Below, one piece after another: positions 11,052 to 21,847 of a DNA stretch of 64,000 nucleotides (its first letter is position 1; each line of letters opens with the position of its first letter). The notes below the pieces were generated by a model. That model did not search any database, was not told the origin of the DNA, and saw only the letters and a program-made list of their open reading frames with translations. Source of the stretch: Erinaceus europaeus (Eukaryota > Chordata > Mammalia > Eulipotyphla > Erinaceidae). Both the position numbers and the translations under genes were made by a program. Location of the stretch: positions 46,791,237-46,855,236 of the forward strand of contig NC_080185.1 of assembly GCF_950295315.1 (NCBI RefSeq), written 5' to 3'.

Positions 11052-11430
11052 ATTGTCCCCAGGTATTATTTGTGCATATCCAATATAGTCAATAGGTCTT
11101 TAAATTATCAATGTAAGGAAAAATAGCTTCAGTATAGTCTTAGGACTCCCCGGTTTGCAGTTAGCCCTAGGCTGCTGGGGCTGTGCCATACAGCAGGCCT
11201 GACTTGCCTCCCCCATTGTCCTCAGGTCATATTTGTGTATTTTCAATAGCCAATAAATCTTTAAATTAAGAGTGTAAGGAAAAATGGCTTCAGTTTAGTC
11301 CAGGACTCCCCGCTTTGCAGTTAGCCCTAGCCTGCTGGGGCTGTGTCATGCATCAGGCCTGACTTTGCTCCTGCCATTGCCCCATTTGTCATCAGATAAC
11401 AGGGAAATATGAGTGCATATAAGTTATATT
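11052..11430 (+). repeat. Tandem duplication, about 162-bp unit, 2.3 copies
   Basis: Copy 1 (11052-11214) and copy 2 (11215-11374) share ATTTGTG, AATAGGTCTTTAAATTA / AATAAATCTTTAAATTA, GTGTAAGGAAAAATGGCTTC, TTTGCAGTTAGCCCTAG and CTGCTGGGGCTGTG. A degenerate third start follows at 11375-11430. The unit is unlike the SINEs and L1s here. Confidence 0.88.
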
Positions 11431-11512
11431 AAGGAATTACGCATCTATTTTCTGCTTCAGTTAACATGAGCATGCTAGCGCCCACCCTCCCTAAGCATGA
11501 AGATCCCTTCTG

Positions 11513-11664
11513 GTGGTCCTGGAGGTGGCATAGTGGATAAAGCGTCGGACTCTCAAGCACGAGGTCCTGAGTTCAATCCCCGGCAGCACATGTACCAGAG
11601 TGATGTCTGGTTCTTTCTCTCTCTCCTATCTTTCTCATGAATAAATAAAAATCTTTTTTAAAAA
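11513..11664 (+). mobile_element. SINE-D, full length, perfect TSD
   Basis: GGAGGTGGCATAGTGGATAAAG head, box B GAGTTCAATCCCC, GCAGCACATGTACCAGAGTG, and an AATAAATAAAAATC end. The TSD AGATCCCTTCTG lies at 11501-11512 and 11665-11676. The tRNA-like head has a CTCTCAA anticodon-loop sequence. Confidence 0.95.
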
Positions 11665-11693
11665 AGATCCCTTCTGTCAAAATCTCTGTTTGA

Positions 11694-12397
11694 ATCACAT
11701 CAAATCCATGGGGTTTATAGTCAACATATTTGTATACCTTTCCCATATTTGGGAGCTACTCTCTTCCCTGATCAAGCTTTCTGGTCCTTTTTCCAGCCAT
11801 GACATCATCTCCTCAGACAATAACTTGGATCCACCTATATTTCAGATTTCAGGCTCAGGGGGGGAAAATAAATAACTGGCATAGCCACAGCCCCTTTGGC
11901 ATATAACTAAAATATGCCTACTAGCTATCTACAAAACGGAGACCCCCTCCCTTTCATCTGCACTATTCCAGCCATTAGTTTCGTGATTAGTCAACAATTT
12001 GTTTGGCTTTATATGTTAAATCTTTTTTCAGCCACCGGGTTCCAGATACTAGCATAATGTCAACCAGACTTCCCTAGACAGACAACCCCACCAATGTGTC
12101 CTGGAACTCTGATTCCCCAGAGCCCTGCCCCACAGGGAAAGAGGCAGGCTGGGAGTATGGATCAACCTGCCAATGCCCATGTTCAGTGGGGAAGCAATTA
12201 CAGATGTCAGACCTTCCACCTTCTGCATCCCACAATGACCTTGGGTCCATATTCCCAGAGGGTTAAAGAATAGGAAAGCTGTCAGGGGAGAGGATGGGAT
12301 ACGGAGTTCTGGTAGTGGGAATTGTATGGAGTTGTACCCTTCTTATCCTATGGTTTTGTCAGTGTTTCCTTTTTATAAATGAAATAAAAAGAAAAAG
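11694..12397 (+). mobile_element. L1-gamma 3-prime end with 15-bp TSD
   Basis: Contains GGGAGCTACTCTCTTCCCTG, TTCCAGCCATGACATCATC, CAACAATTTGTTTGGCTTT, CCACCAATGTGTCCTGGAAC, TGGTAGTGGGAATTGTATGG and an A-rich tail. The TSD AAAATCTCTGTTTGA (11679-11693) / AAAATCTCTGCTTGA (12398-12412) shows a 5-prime truncated insertion within the UTR. No coding part is present. Confidence 0.92.
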
Positions 12398-12412
12398 AAA
12401 ATCTCTGCTTGA

Positions 12413-12874
12413 GAACCACAGCCCTCATGTGACTAAGGCAGGTTATCTTGTCTGGAAACCTTGGCAAGTCCCTGTCCACCACAAACAAATAGAGTAACAG
12501 ACACTTAAATGAGTATCAGCTCATTTGACTTGGGGTTAAGTAGGCAGCAAAGGTTTCTATTCTGTGATGTGCATAGACCCAAATACATTGACTTACCTGA
12601 AATAAGGGGTTTTGTTCTAGGATGTGACTGAATGACCATTTATCCAGCTTTCCTTTGGGTCAACAGTGGTATTCTGAAATGTCCACAGACTCTACTATCA
12701 CTGTCATACACTGTCACAGACTAATCTTGGCGATGACACCTTGTAAACCACCAGTTCTATCAAAAAAAGAGGACAGGAAATAAGCAGACCCAAAAATAAC
12801 TAAAGCACTAAGTGTCCGTAAAGGGGCTTTTGCTATAATTGATAGAAATTTTTATCTGTAATAATACCTGTAAA
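12413..12874. other. Unassigned spacer
   Basis: About 460 bp, no recognisable repeat or exon. Confidence 0.45.
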
Positions 12875-13025
12875 GGGGCTGGGTGGTGGCGCACCTGGTT
12901 GAGTACACATATTACAATGTGCAAGGACCCAGGTTCAAGCCCCCAGTTCCCACCTGCAGGGGGAAAGCTTAACAGGTGGTTATGCTGAACTGCAGGTGTC
13001 TCCCTTTCTCTCGACCTCTCTATCA
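12875..13025 (+). mobile_element. SINE-B, 3-prime truncated
   Basis: GGCTGGGTGGTGGCGCACC, CAGGTTCAAGCCCCCAG, CACCTGCAGGGGGAAAGC. It stops in the CT-rich middle without the AATAAA end. Confidence 0.88.
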
Positions 13026-13285
13026 GTCTGCCACTTGTAGGTATGAAGCAATATCCTGGGACAGAAGAAAGCCACTTTGGGTATACATAGAAAGTATGAA
13101 TACAAAACCTTTCTCCCCAAAAATGTTGACTTCTAACTCCTAGAGAGATGAAGAGGCAGAATAAAAGACAATTTTTTGCCCCCTCCCCCTCCAAAAAAAG
13201 GGGAGACCACCGTCTACAACACAATATGGCTCAACCCCAGTTGGAAGTTTTAAGGACCTTTTTTTTTTCTTCATGGACTATTCTT

Positions 13286-13565
13286 TTTTTTTTTAATTTT
13301 TATTTTATTTATTCCCTTTTGTTGCCCTTGTTGTTTTATTGTTGTAGTTATTATTGTTGTTGTCGTTGTTGGATAGGACAGAGAAATGGAGAGAGATGGG
13401 GAAGACAGAGAGGAGGAGAGAAAGATAGACACCTGCAGACCTGCTTCACCGCCTGTGAAGCGACTCCCCTGCAGGTGGGGAGCCGGGGTTCGAACCGGGA
13501 TCCTTATGCCGGTCCTTGTGCTTTGCGCCACCTGCGCTTAACCCGCTGCGCTATAGCCCGACTCC
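13286..13565 (-). mobile_element. SINE-A, minus strand, perfect 17-bp TSD
   Basis: Poly-T, CCCTTTTGTTGCCCTTG, GGTTCGAACCGGGATCC, CCACCTGCGCTTAACCC. The TSD CTTCATGGACTATTCTT lies at 13269-13285 and 13566-13582. Near-consensus, so young. Confidence 0.97.
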
Positions 13566-13690
13566 CTTCATGGACTATTCTTAATCCACAATGAGTGGTG
13601 TGTATCGCATGATGAAGCAGAAGGCTTTGAGTATGGTATATAGCTCCTATCTGTGAATATGGTTGGAAAGGCCCATAGGAAGTAGGAAGG

Positions 13691-13973
13691 AGTTGGGTGG
13701 TAGTGCAACGGGTTAAGCACACGTGGCACGAAGCACAAAGACTGGCATAAGAATCCCAGTTAGAGCCCCCCCGGCTCCCCACCTGCAGGGGAGTTGCTTC
13801 ATAGGCAGTGAAGCAGGTCTGCAGGTGTCTTTCTCTCCCCCTCTCTGTCTTCCCCTCCTCCATTTCTCTCCTATCTAACAATGACGACATCAATAACTAC
13901 AACAAAAAACAAAACAATGGCAACAAAAGGGAAAATAAATAACATTAAAAACAAACAAACAAACAAACAAAAA
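13691..13973 (+). mobile_element. SINE-A with perfect 14-bp TSD
   Basis: GGGTGGTAGTGCAACGGG head, full body, (ACAA)n tail. The TSD AGGAAGTAGGAAGG lies at 13677-13690 and 13974-13987. Confidence 0.96.
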
Positions 13974-14227
13974 AGGAAGTAGGAAGGATAGGTTTAGGAC
14001 ACTAGGATTCCAGGTCCAAATTCAGGTAAGGAGCATGTTCCTGGATCAATTTGGAAGCGCTCTATGCCAAAGGAGCCAGGATTATCTTCCAGGGAATTCT
14101 GGGTCACAGGCCTTCCAGTTCCCTGGAATATGGGAGCATAGCCATGTGAAGCATTAAGACAGGCCATCAGAGTTGGTGAAATCAGGGCCAGGATAAAGGT
14201 TCTACAAAAAAAAAAAAACTTTAATGA

Positions 14228-14306
14228 ACCGAGGTTCTGGAGGTCCAAGGTTCAGTCCCCAGCACCATAAGCCAGTGCTGAGTTGCGTTCTGGTAAAAAC
14301 AATTAA
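14228..14306 (+). mobile_element. SINE-C fragment
   Basis: GGTCCAAGGTTCAGTCCCC, AGCACCATAAGCCAGTGC, TTCTGGTAAAAAC; the 5-prime part is missing. Confidence 0.75.
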
Positions 14307-14555
14307 AGGGAGTTGGGTGGTAGTGCAGCAGGTTAAGCACAGGTGGTGCAGAGCACAAGGACCAGCCTAAGGATACCGGTTTGAGCCTACGGCTCCCCAC
14401 CTGCTGGGGAGTCTCTTCACAGGTGCTGAAGCAGTTCTGCAGGTGTCTTTCTTTCCTCCTCTTTGTCTTTCCCTCCTCTCTGTCCTATGCAACAACAATA
14501 ATAACTACAACAATGTAACAACAAGGGCAACACAAGGGAATACATTTTTAAAAAG
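14307..14555 (+). mobile_element. SINE-A
   Basis: GGGTGGTAGTGCAGCAGG head, GGTTTGAGCCTACGG box-B region, CAACAACAAGGGCAACAC tail. Several internal deletions. Confidence 0.9.
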
Positions 14556-14829
14556 TTACTTTTATTATAGGTGAAATTTCAAATGAATCATCTTTATGGA
14601 TCTCTAGTTCTTCACAGCATGATGGAAGAGGAGGATGGGGAGTTGTTGAATTGTTACATGGAAAACCGAGAAATGTCACACATATACCAACTACTGTATT
14701 TTACTGTTGACTATAAACCATTAATCTGCCCCTCTCCCATAAAGAACAAATAAACTACCACAGAGCTGATGAAATCTTCTGAATCAATGCTACAGCTTCC
14801 ATGTCTGTTTGGCCAAAGCCCCAGAACTA

Positions 14830-14882
<53 letters not shown>

Positions 14883-15448
14883 TGGGGAAGGTGGAGTGAT
14901 AAGTTAAGTAATGGACAAGGGGAAGAGAAGGATGCTTTTACTCTCATTTTCATTTGTCCTTATGGTGACTAGCACAAGCTCCTTTTGGACTCTGGAAACT
15001 GTTGGGAGGGCAGTTTAGGGAAAGCAACACTTCTCCCCCTGCACCCTGCAGGAAGCCAGGGAAAGGGACCAGAGACAGGGACCAGAAAGATATCTTGAGC
15101 ACCAACACTGACTGCAAAGGCCATAAAATGCAGACAGAGCACCTGAAGACAGAAGTTTAGCACATCCCTTCCTCTGAAGTGACTACAAAGCTTGGAAGAC
15201 TAGAGGGCCTAGGGCCTTCATCTCTCGCTTTCTGGGGGAGTGGGGGTTGTCTACATGCTTGCATGGCTTATACTTTCTTCTCCTTTTCTGTCCTTACTTT
15301 CTCCAAATAAATGCTTATCTTCCAGAAACAGGACTGGTTCTCTTGTGATTCTTCCATGTAGAAGTCAGTCTAGAACTTCGCAAGAGAGAGAACTGGGAAA
15401 TTGTCTCAATTAGTTGCACCGTCTAGTCCCCCTAAAAAACCTTATAAT
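14556..15448. other. Unassigned spacer with a (TC)n tract
   Basis: Holds (TC)n at 14831-14874 running into a short TG run. Otherwise there is no repeat or exon that I recognise; short frames around 14571-15163 have no family resemblance. Confidence 0.5.
14831..14874. repeat. (TC)n microsatellite
   Basis: About 21 TC units. Confidence 0.97.
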
Positions 15449-15702
15449 TTGGCAGCAGCGCAGCAGATTAAGCACACGTGGCACGAAGCTCTAGGACCAG
15501 CATAAGTATTCTGGTTGGAGGCCCTGGCTCCCCACCTTCAGGGGAGTCACTTCACAAGCGCTGAAGCAGGTCTGCAGGTGTCTTTCATTCTCCCCTCTGT
15601 TTTCCCCTCCTCTCTCCATTTCTCTCTGTCCTATCTAACAACGACGACATCAAAAAAAAAAAAAAAGGGCAACAAAAAGGGAAAATACATAAATACATAT
15701 TT
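15449..15702 (+). mobile_element. SINE-A
   Basis: GGCAGCAGCGCAGCAGATTA head, GTCACTTCACAAGCGCTGAA, CT-rich middle, CAACGACGACATCAA then poly-A and AAAATACATAAATACAT. Confidence 0.9.
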
Positions 15703-15930
15703 TTTTAAATCATAACTTTAAACTCCACTGATTTCCCAATCCCAGGCCACCAAACACAAGAGCCTGATCCTGCTTTAGTCCATGCTTCCCTCTGACAGAA
15801 CTCTGAACCTTGAAGGCAGAAAATAGCATAACAGCAACAGCCCTTTTTGGGTCAAGACTCGCACATGACAGCCATTTTGCTCCCCCACCGATAGCGCCAA
15901 TTCAGAGCCTATGAAACTGGCAAAAAAAGT

Positions 15931-16117
15931 TCCGCTTGATGGCAGTATTGCACCAGAAATGACAACCTTCCTAGCTGGGTGGCTTCTTCCTCCTCCCTTT
16001 GCTGAGGAAAAAAACCTCTACTCCAATCTGTTAAACTTGGCTGTTTATCACCTGCGCCATATTAGAGAAGTAGTAGAACACCCAAATCTCCCGGAACAGC
16101 CCAGAGCCTCCTCATAG
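15931..16117 (+). repeat. R repeat, copy 4
   Basis: CCGCTTGATGGCAGTATTGC, ACCAGAAATGACAACC, CCTCCCTTTGCTGAGG, then a diverged end. An A-rich tract (to about 16190) follows. Confidence 0.65.
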
Positions 16118-16197
16118 TTAAAAACAAAAACAAACAACAACAAAAAAACCCTTTTATTTAGTTAAAAAAAAAAAAACAACCTTTTATTCAAATTATT

Positions 16198-16455
16198 TTT
16201 TTGCTACCAGGGTTATTTAATTAGGGCTTAATTCTTGCACACTGGAGCTTAGTTAAGCCTGTAAATCTCATCCAACAATCCAGGCAGCCATTTTCTTGTC
16301 TTTTTTTCTTTTTCATTTTCTCTCCTCTCTCTCAGAGACAGAAAGGTGGGGGGGGGGGAGAAGATAAAGCTTCTTTCCCACCCCAGCCCCTAGCCCCACC
16401 CCCACGCAAATGGGAACCAGGAGCTTGAACCTGGCTTTCTACAGGGTTTTATCAC
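16198..16455 (-). mobile_element. Degenerate SINE-B-like element, minus strand
   Basis: GCTACCAGGGTTATTTAATT, CTCAGAGACAGAAAGG, GGGAACCAGGAGCTTGAACC. Heavily diverged, so the boundaries are soft. Confidence 0.5.
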
Positions 16456-16591
16456 TGCCTGAAGACCAACCCCCGCACCTACTAATAGACCTGAGCCTCT
16501 CTGTAGCTCTAACTATAGTGTTCCACATTTGAAGGAGATAGTGTAGACAGAGTTTGAGTCACTCTAGCCATGGACTAGCAAGGCATATTTT

Positions 16592-16907
16592 ATTTTATTT
16601 TTTTATTTAAGAAAGGATTAATTAACAAAACCATAGGGTAGGAGGGGTACAACTCCACACAATTCCCACCACCCAATCTCCATAACCCACCCCCTCCCCT
16701 GATAGCTTTCCCATTCTCTATGGCTCTGGGAACATGGATCCAGGGTCATTGTGGGTTGCAGAGGGTGGAAGGTCTGGCTTCTGTAATTGCTTCCCCGCTG
16801 AACATGGGCATTGACTGGTTGGTCCATACTCCCAGTCTGCCTCTCTCTTTCCCTATTAAGGTGTGTCTCTGGGGAAGCTGAGCTCCAGGACACATTGGTG
16901 GGGTCTT
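16592..16907 (-). mobile_element. L1-alpha 3-prime end, minus strand, with TSD
   Basis: Starts with the tail complement and CAAAACCATAGGGTAGGAGG, then CCACCACCCAATCTCC, GGGTCATTGTGGGTTGC, CTTCCCCGCTGAACATGGGC. The TSD GCAAGGCATATTTT lies at 16578-16591 and 16908-16921. The copy is cut to about 316 bp, entirely within the UTR. Confidence 0.95.
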
Positions 16908-17015
16908 GCAAGGCATATTTTTACGGAGGCATTCTCAGATAGACAAGGCAAGCTAGCCAAAAGGGCAGCTGGAACCACCGACAGAGGAAGAGTCAGTATA
17001 GAAGTGAATCATGTC

Positions 17016-17295
17016 AGTAGTTGGGTGGTAGCGCGGCAGTTTAAGCGCATGTGGCACGAATCACAAGGACCCGGGGTTCGATCCCCCAGTTCCCCACCTG
17101 CGGGGGAGTCGCTTCACAGGCGGTGAAGCAGGTCTGCAGGTGTCTCTCTCCCCCTCTCTGTTTTCCCCTCCTCTCTCCATTTCTCCCTGTCCTATCCAAC
17201 AAGGACGACATCAATAACAACAACAATAATAACTATAACAATAAACAACAAGGGCAACAAAAGAGAAAATAAATAAGTATATATTTAAAAATTAC
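17016..17295 (+). mobile_element. SINE-A (first of a tandem pair)
   Basis: GGGTGGTAGCGCGGCAG head, GGGTTCGATCCCCC box B, full tail. Together with the next element it lies between GAAGTGAATC (17001) and GAAGTGAGTC (17666). Confidence 0.92.
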
Positions 17296-17309
17296 AAAAA
17301 AAAAGGAAA

Positions 17310-17665
17310 GGGGGTCGGGCGGTGGCGCAGTGGGTTAAGCGCATGTGGCGCAAAGCGCAGGGACCGGCGTAAGGATCCCGGTTCGAGCCCCCGGCTCCCC
17401 ACCTGCAGGGGAGTCGCTTCACAGGCGGTGAAGCAGGTCTGCAGGTGTCTATCTTTCTCCCCCCTTCTCTGTCTTCCCCTCCTCTCTCCATTTCTCTCTA
17501 TCCTATCCAACAACGAATTGCGTCAACAAGGGCAATAATAACCACAAGGAAGCTACAACAAGGGCAACAAAGGGGGGGGGGGATGGCCTCCAGGAGCGGT
17601 GGATTCATGGTGCAGGCACCGAGCCCAGCAATAACCCTAGAGGAGGAAAAAAAAAAGGAAAAAAA
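17310..17665 (+). mobile_element. SINE-A-long, near-consensus
   Basis: GGGTCGGGCGGTGGCGCAG head, box A TGGCGCAGTGG, box B GGTTCGAGCCC, all CpG sites near the head intact, extension GGCCTCCAGGAGCGGTGG, A-rich end. Low CpG decay suggests it is among the youngest copies here. Confidence 0.95.
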
Positions 17666-17689
17666 GAAGTGAGTCCTGCCATAGAAATC

Positions 17690-18455
17690 CAGTCTTGGCC
17701 TAACTGATATATAGAGTGACTATATCCACTAGGATTTGGTCCAAAGATGTTGAGAAGAACATGATCCTCCAGAGTAAGTGAGTAGGAATGTCACAGTCAG
17801 TGATGTCATTTTCTTTGGCTTTGTCCTCTGGAGAGGCTCCTGAGATTACTCAAGTAGGGTCAGTCCATGGTCTGTGGGTCCTGCTGCTGGCCTCATTACA
17901 TGGGAACAGGAGTACCACTATAGGCTGGGGATCAGTCAAGAGTCACACCCCAGGCTTGGCAAGGGAGCCCCAAAAGCCTGTCAAAAGTAGATCTTTTATC
18001 TGATTTGCCGGGGACTCACAAGTCCGAAATGAATGGTATGGAAGCAGGATTTTAACACTCTTCCATGACATGTAAAAGCAAAGATATAGGAGAGTTTTGA
18101 GCTTGAAGACATGCTGTTATCAGCATTAGTCTCAACTGAGCCCAGTTGGGTGATACTTAGGGAAAAACACAATACATCCATTTGAGGTAGTTTTAAAAAG
18201 TAGTTTATTAGGACAGCCAGATCTTAACAACTATGTGTCCAGGCTTGAGAGCCTTCTTTGGGATGTTGGCTGATCACTAATAGATCTGGGATAAAAGAGG
18301 CTAGGTACACTGCCTAGAAACCACCAGCCAACAGAGATGAACTCTTTAAGGAGATTTTTATATTGAAAGTCAACTTTTAAGCAACTGTTAACCTGCTTTT
18401 GCTCTCCTGAGGAGCCTCAAGGTTTTGATTAAGGAAATTAATTTATTTATTTATT
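17690..18455 (+). other. Spacer, possible R-family internal sequence
   Basis: No gene recognised. GTCAGTGATGTCATTTT near 17798 recurs as GTCAGTAATGTCATTTT near 29054. The 18230-18340 stretch resembles 6385-6480 (shared GTGTCCAGG, GAGCCTT, TAGATCTGGG). Confidence 0.35.
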
Positions 18456-18462
18456 TTGTCTT

Positions 18463-19048
18463 CAGGCTTATCACTGGGGCTCAGTGCCTGCACCATGAAT
18501 CCATTGCTCCTGGAGGCTATTTTTTAAAAAATATATTTTCTCTTTTGTTGCCCTTGTTGTTTTATTGTTGTAGTTATTGTTATTGATGTCATTGTTGGAT
18601 AGGACAGAGAGAAGTGGAGAGAGGAGGGGAAGACAGAGAGGGGGAGAGAAAGATAAGACACCTGCAGACCTGCTTCGCTGCCTGTGAAGCAACGGCCCCT
18701 GCAGGTGGGAAGCCTGGGGATCAAACCGGGATCCTTAGCCGGTCCTTGCACTTTGCGCCACGTGTGCTTAACCCACTGTACTACCGCCCGGCTCCCTGGA
18801 GGCTATTTTTTCCCCTTTTTGTTGTCCTTGTTTTATCGTTTTTGTGGTTATTATTATTGTTGTTATTGATGTCGTTGTTGGATAGGACAGAGAAATGGAG
18901 AAAGGGGAGAGAATGATAGACACCTGCTGACCTGCTTCACTGCTTGGAAAGTGACCACCGCCTGCAGCTGGGGGCTCAAACCGTATCATTCCACTGGTCC
19001 TTGCACTTTGTGCCATGTGGGCTTAACCTGCTATGCTACTGCCCAACC
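18463..19048 (-). mobile_element. SINE-A-long, minus strand, split by a second SINE-A
   Basis: The left part (18463-18525) is the extension complement (TCACTGGGGCTCAGTGCCTG). The body resumes at 18812 with GTTGTCCTTG, GGATAGGACAGAG, GGGGGCTCAAACCG and the head complement. CCTGGAGGCTATTTTTT at 18509-18525 and 18795-18811 is the TSD of the nested copy. Confidence 0.93.
18526..18794 (-). mobile_element. SINE-A nested in SINE-A-long
   Basis: A complete minus-strand SINE-A from its A-rich tail to the head complement (CACTGTACTACCGCCCGGC), with the perfect 17-bp TSD given above. Confidence 0.95.
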
Positions 19049-19182
19049 CCTTGATTCAGAACATTTATATCTGCCAAAGCAAAAGCCCTGTCTGAACCTG
19101 AGTCCAAGGAATATTTGCAGCAGGCTTCCCTCAAAATTTGTAACTTGCAACCTGCAAATAAAAACTATGGCTACCCGGTGGA

Positions 19183-19275
19183 GGGTAGATAGCATAGTGG
19201 TTATGCAAACAGTCTCTCATGCCTGAGGCTCTAAAGTCCCTGGTTCAATTCCCCCCCACCACCATAAGCTAGGGC
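19183..19275 (+). mobile_element. SINE-C
   Basis: GTAGATAGCATAGTGGTTATGC head, TGCCTGAGGCTCTAAAGTC, CTGGTTCAATTCC, CACCACCATAAGC. Confidence 0.9.
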
Positions 19276-19289
19276 TACCTATTAGACTG

Positions 19290-20726
19290 TTATACACTGC
19301 TTCTTCTTTTTTTTTTTTTTTACTTTTTTTGGGGGGGGCTGTTTTTGACAAGATCTCAGAAGAGAAAGGGGGTGGGTGTGGAGGAATTGGAGAGGATAAA
19401 CATTTAGCAACTCCTCTCACTTTGGCTCACCTAGGTTAGTGTTAGGGTTATTCTTGAATGGACTCTGCTGGAGGGAAACCCCATATGCACACCATTGACA
19501 TCTTTACTCTGCCTCTCACCTCCAATAGTAATCTTCAAGACCACTTGACACTCGGTAACCAGGCACCAAATCTAAGACAGAGAAGCAGCATACGTTGTGT
19601 TGTAGTTTTTCTGCTTTCTTGCTATCTGTTGTTAGCAGAAATTCTATTATTGATTTTACCTAAAGCCTCCATGTTTACAAAACAAGTCTGGCTGATTGTT
19701 AACAGGTGCCCAGAAAGTGAGGCTTCAGGCACTCCTTTTGTCACAACTCCTTCCCCCTTAAGGCAGAAGTATTAAGAGTGTCACAGAGTTAAAATGGCAC
19801 AGCCATATAGGCTTTGAAATAATGCAAAATGCCTACCTATAACTCTGACCTCTGTCTACTTCCCTGAAGCGTTTGGGATTTATTGTGCATAAGAGTGATC
19901 TGAATATTTCTTGAGGCATCAGAGAATTGTACCTGACTAAAGAAATCCAGACAAAGACTTTGTAATCAAGGTTTAACACTTTCTTGATATCTCCCATACC
20001 TTGAAAGTAATGTGTGCTTTGACAATTCTTCCTGTTGTATTTACCTGAAAGCATTTTTGATCTTTCTGTTCCTTTTGGATGTAGTAATTTTATCAATAAT
20101 TACTCTACCTAGATTTCTGATCAGCAGCACACCTGACATTCTCCCATCTCAAAGTGTCTAGATGCTATCCCTCCAGGCTCTTGAAATAAATTATGAAGTG
20201 TCCAAAGTTATTGTCTCTCAACCCCAAGAGCGTCAGATCTCAGGGTACTGGAATCTGGCTAAGGTTCTCCTACCAGTGAATTAGCCATATTGTGCCTCAG
20301 TCATGCCCACGAGAGGCTATAGCTCTCCAGTGCTGATGCCTAGCTGGGTTTCCCCTGTGCCTAACAGAGAAGTCAAGGGCACTGGAGAACCCAGGCTTAA
20401 CCTGCTCTTGCTCTCCATGAAGGTAACAGACGCTGGCATGGGCTTCTTCAGAGTGACTCACTCTATTTGGTCTAGTCTGGACATGGCTGCCAGTAGGAAA
20501 TGGAACCTCACACCTTCCAGTCCCTGGAAGCCAGGCACTCAGGATGTGAGACCACTGGGGCTTGGTCCACACTTTCCCCAGGCCCTACCAGACTCTGGAT
20601 CTTGGCAGCGGAGAGTATTAGAAACAGAATCTATCATCTGTCTAGCTTGACACTCTTGACTTCACTGCCATATAGATCCTCCACCAGAAAGGACACTGCA
20701 GGGCTTACTGAATCATGGAATGACAT
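19290..20726 (+). other. Long spacer without a recognised gene
   Basis: Starts with poly-T and a G run at 19303-19340. The 20303-20650 frame has no family resemblance. The region before 20727 may be internal R-family sequence. About 1.4 kb free of SINEs is notable for this window. Confidence 0.4.
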
Positions 20727-20975
20727 CCTCTTGATGGCAGTATTGTACCAGAAATATTAGCCTGCTCTATGCCCCACCCAATCCCCAAAGCTATTCCCTC
20801 CACCCTTTGCAGAAGAAAAAAACCACCAATTCTAGTCCAGCCTTAATCCAATATGGCTGCTCACCATCTAGGCCATTTTGGAAGAGCACTGCCACTTGCA
20901 GTAAGTCTATGGAGTAGAAAGAGCCTTGTCTTTTTGGGTCCGCGTAGCATGCTTTCGTGATCAGAAGGCAACAGC
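20727..20975 (+). repeat. R repeat, copy 5
   Basis: CCTCTTGATGGCAGTATTGT, CTCCACCCTTTGCAGAAG, A-run, ACCACCAATTCTAGTCCAGC, ATGGCTGCTCACCATCTAGG, CCATTTTGGAAGAGCAC, then GCATGCTTTCGTGATC. The best-preserved copy. Confidence 0.72.
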
Positions 20976-21178
20976 AGCTCCTTTTTGTGTCTCACCTGAA
21001 CCTCTTGTGTGTTCACATGAAACTTTCTGCATTTCTACCTAAAGGTAAAGCACTCTGGGTTTTTAAGACATGTCAGGAATCACACTAAGTGCAGGTACAG
21101 GGCTGGAACCATACTGAACCAGTGCCCTAAGGGGCACATTATCATTCTCACTTTTGCATTAAGAGTCACCAAGACAGG

Positions 21179-21489
21179 GGGCCCGGTGGTGGCACATAAG
21201 CTAAATGCACATTTTAGCATGGGTAAGGGTCCAGGTTAGAGACCCCAATCCCCACTAGCTGGGGGGTGGGGGGAAGAGAAAGACAGGCTTTCACAAGTGG
21301 TGAAGCAGATGTTTCTCTTTCTTCTTTCTCCCTCTGGGTCTTCCCCTCCCCCTCTCAATTTCTCTGTACCCTCTTAAAAAAAAAGAAAAGGAAGAACAGA
21401 AACAGGGAAAAAAAATTGGCCACTGGGAGCCATGGATTCAGTTCCTGCACCAACCCCAACAATAACCCTGGTGGCAAAAAAAAAGAAAG
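21179..21489 (+). mobile_element. SINE-B-long
   Basis: GGGGGCCCGGTGGTGGCAC head, CACAAGTGGTGAAGCAG, CT-rich middle, then the 3-prime extension GGCCACTGGGAGCCATGG ... AACAATAACCCTGGTGGC and an A tail. Confidence 0.85.
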
Positions 21490-21502
21490 GAAAAGTCAGA
21501 GG

Positions 21503-21628
21503 CTGGGGTAGATAGCATAATGGTATGCAAAGAGACTCTCATGCCTCAGGCTCCAAAGTCCCAGGTTCAATCCCTTACACCACCATAAGCCAGAGCTAAT
21601 CAATGCTCTCTTAAAAAAAAATAAATAA
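21503..21628 (+). mobile_element. SINE-C
   Basis: GGGTAGATAGCATAATGG, GAGACTCTCATGCCTCAGG, CAGGTTCAATCCC, CACCACCATAAGCCAGAGC. AGTCACCAAGA occurs before the SINE-B-long and again after this element, so the pair may share one target duplication. Confidence 0.9.
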
Positions 21629-21659
21629 AAGTCACCAAGAGCAAAAGACCTCAAATAGT

Positions 21660-21832
21660 GGTCCGGGAGGTGGTGCAGTGGTAAAGCTTTGGACTCTCAA
21701 GCATGAGGTTCCGAGTTCGATCTCCAGCAGCACATGTGCCAGAGTGATGTCTGGTTCTTTCTCTCTCCTTTCTCATAAATAAAATCTTTTTTCTCAAAAA
21801 TAAAATCTTTAAAAAAATTAAAAAAAAAAAAG
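21660..21832 (+). mobile_element. SINE-D, perfect 15-bp TSD
   Basis: GGAGGTGGTGCAGTGGTAAAG head, GAGTTCGATCTCC box B, GATGTCTGGTTCTTTCTC, AAATAAAATC end. The TSD AAGACCTCAAATAGT lies at 21645-21659 and 21833-21847. Confidence 0.96.
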
Positions 21833-21847
21833 AAGACCTCAAATAGT

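Noticed and set aside
17310..17400. tRNA gene call from intact box A and box B
   Set aside because: It is the head of a SINE. The anticodon arm is not a functional cloverleaf and the sequence is repeated tens of times in the window.
20303..20650. 115-codon frame as an exon
   Set aside because: No family resemblance and no clear acceptor/donor pair; it lies next to R-repeat DNA.
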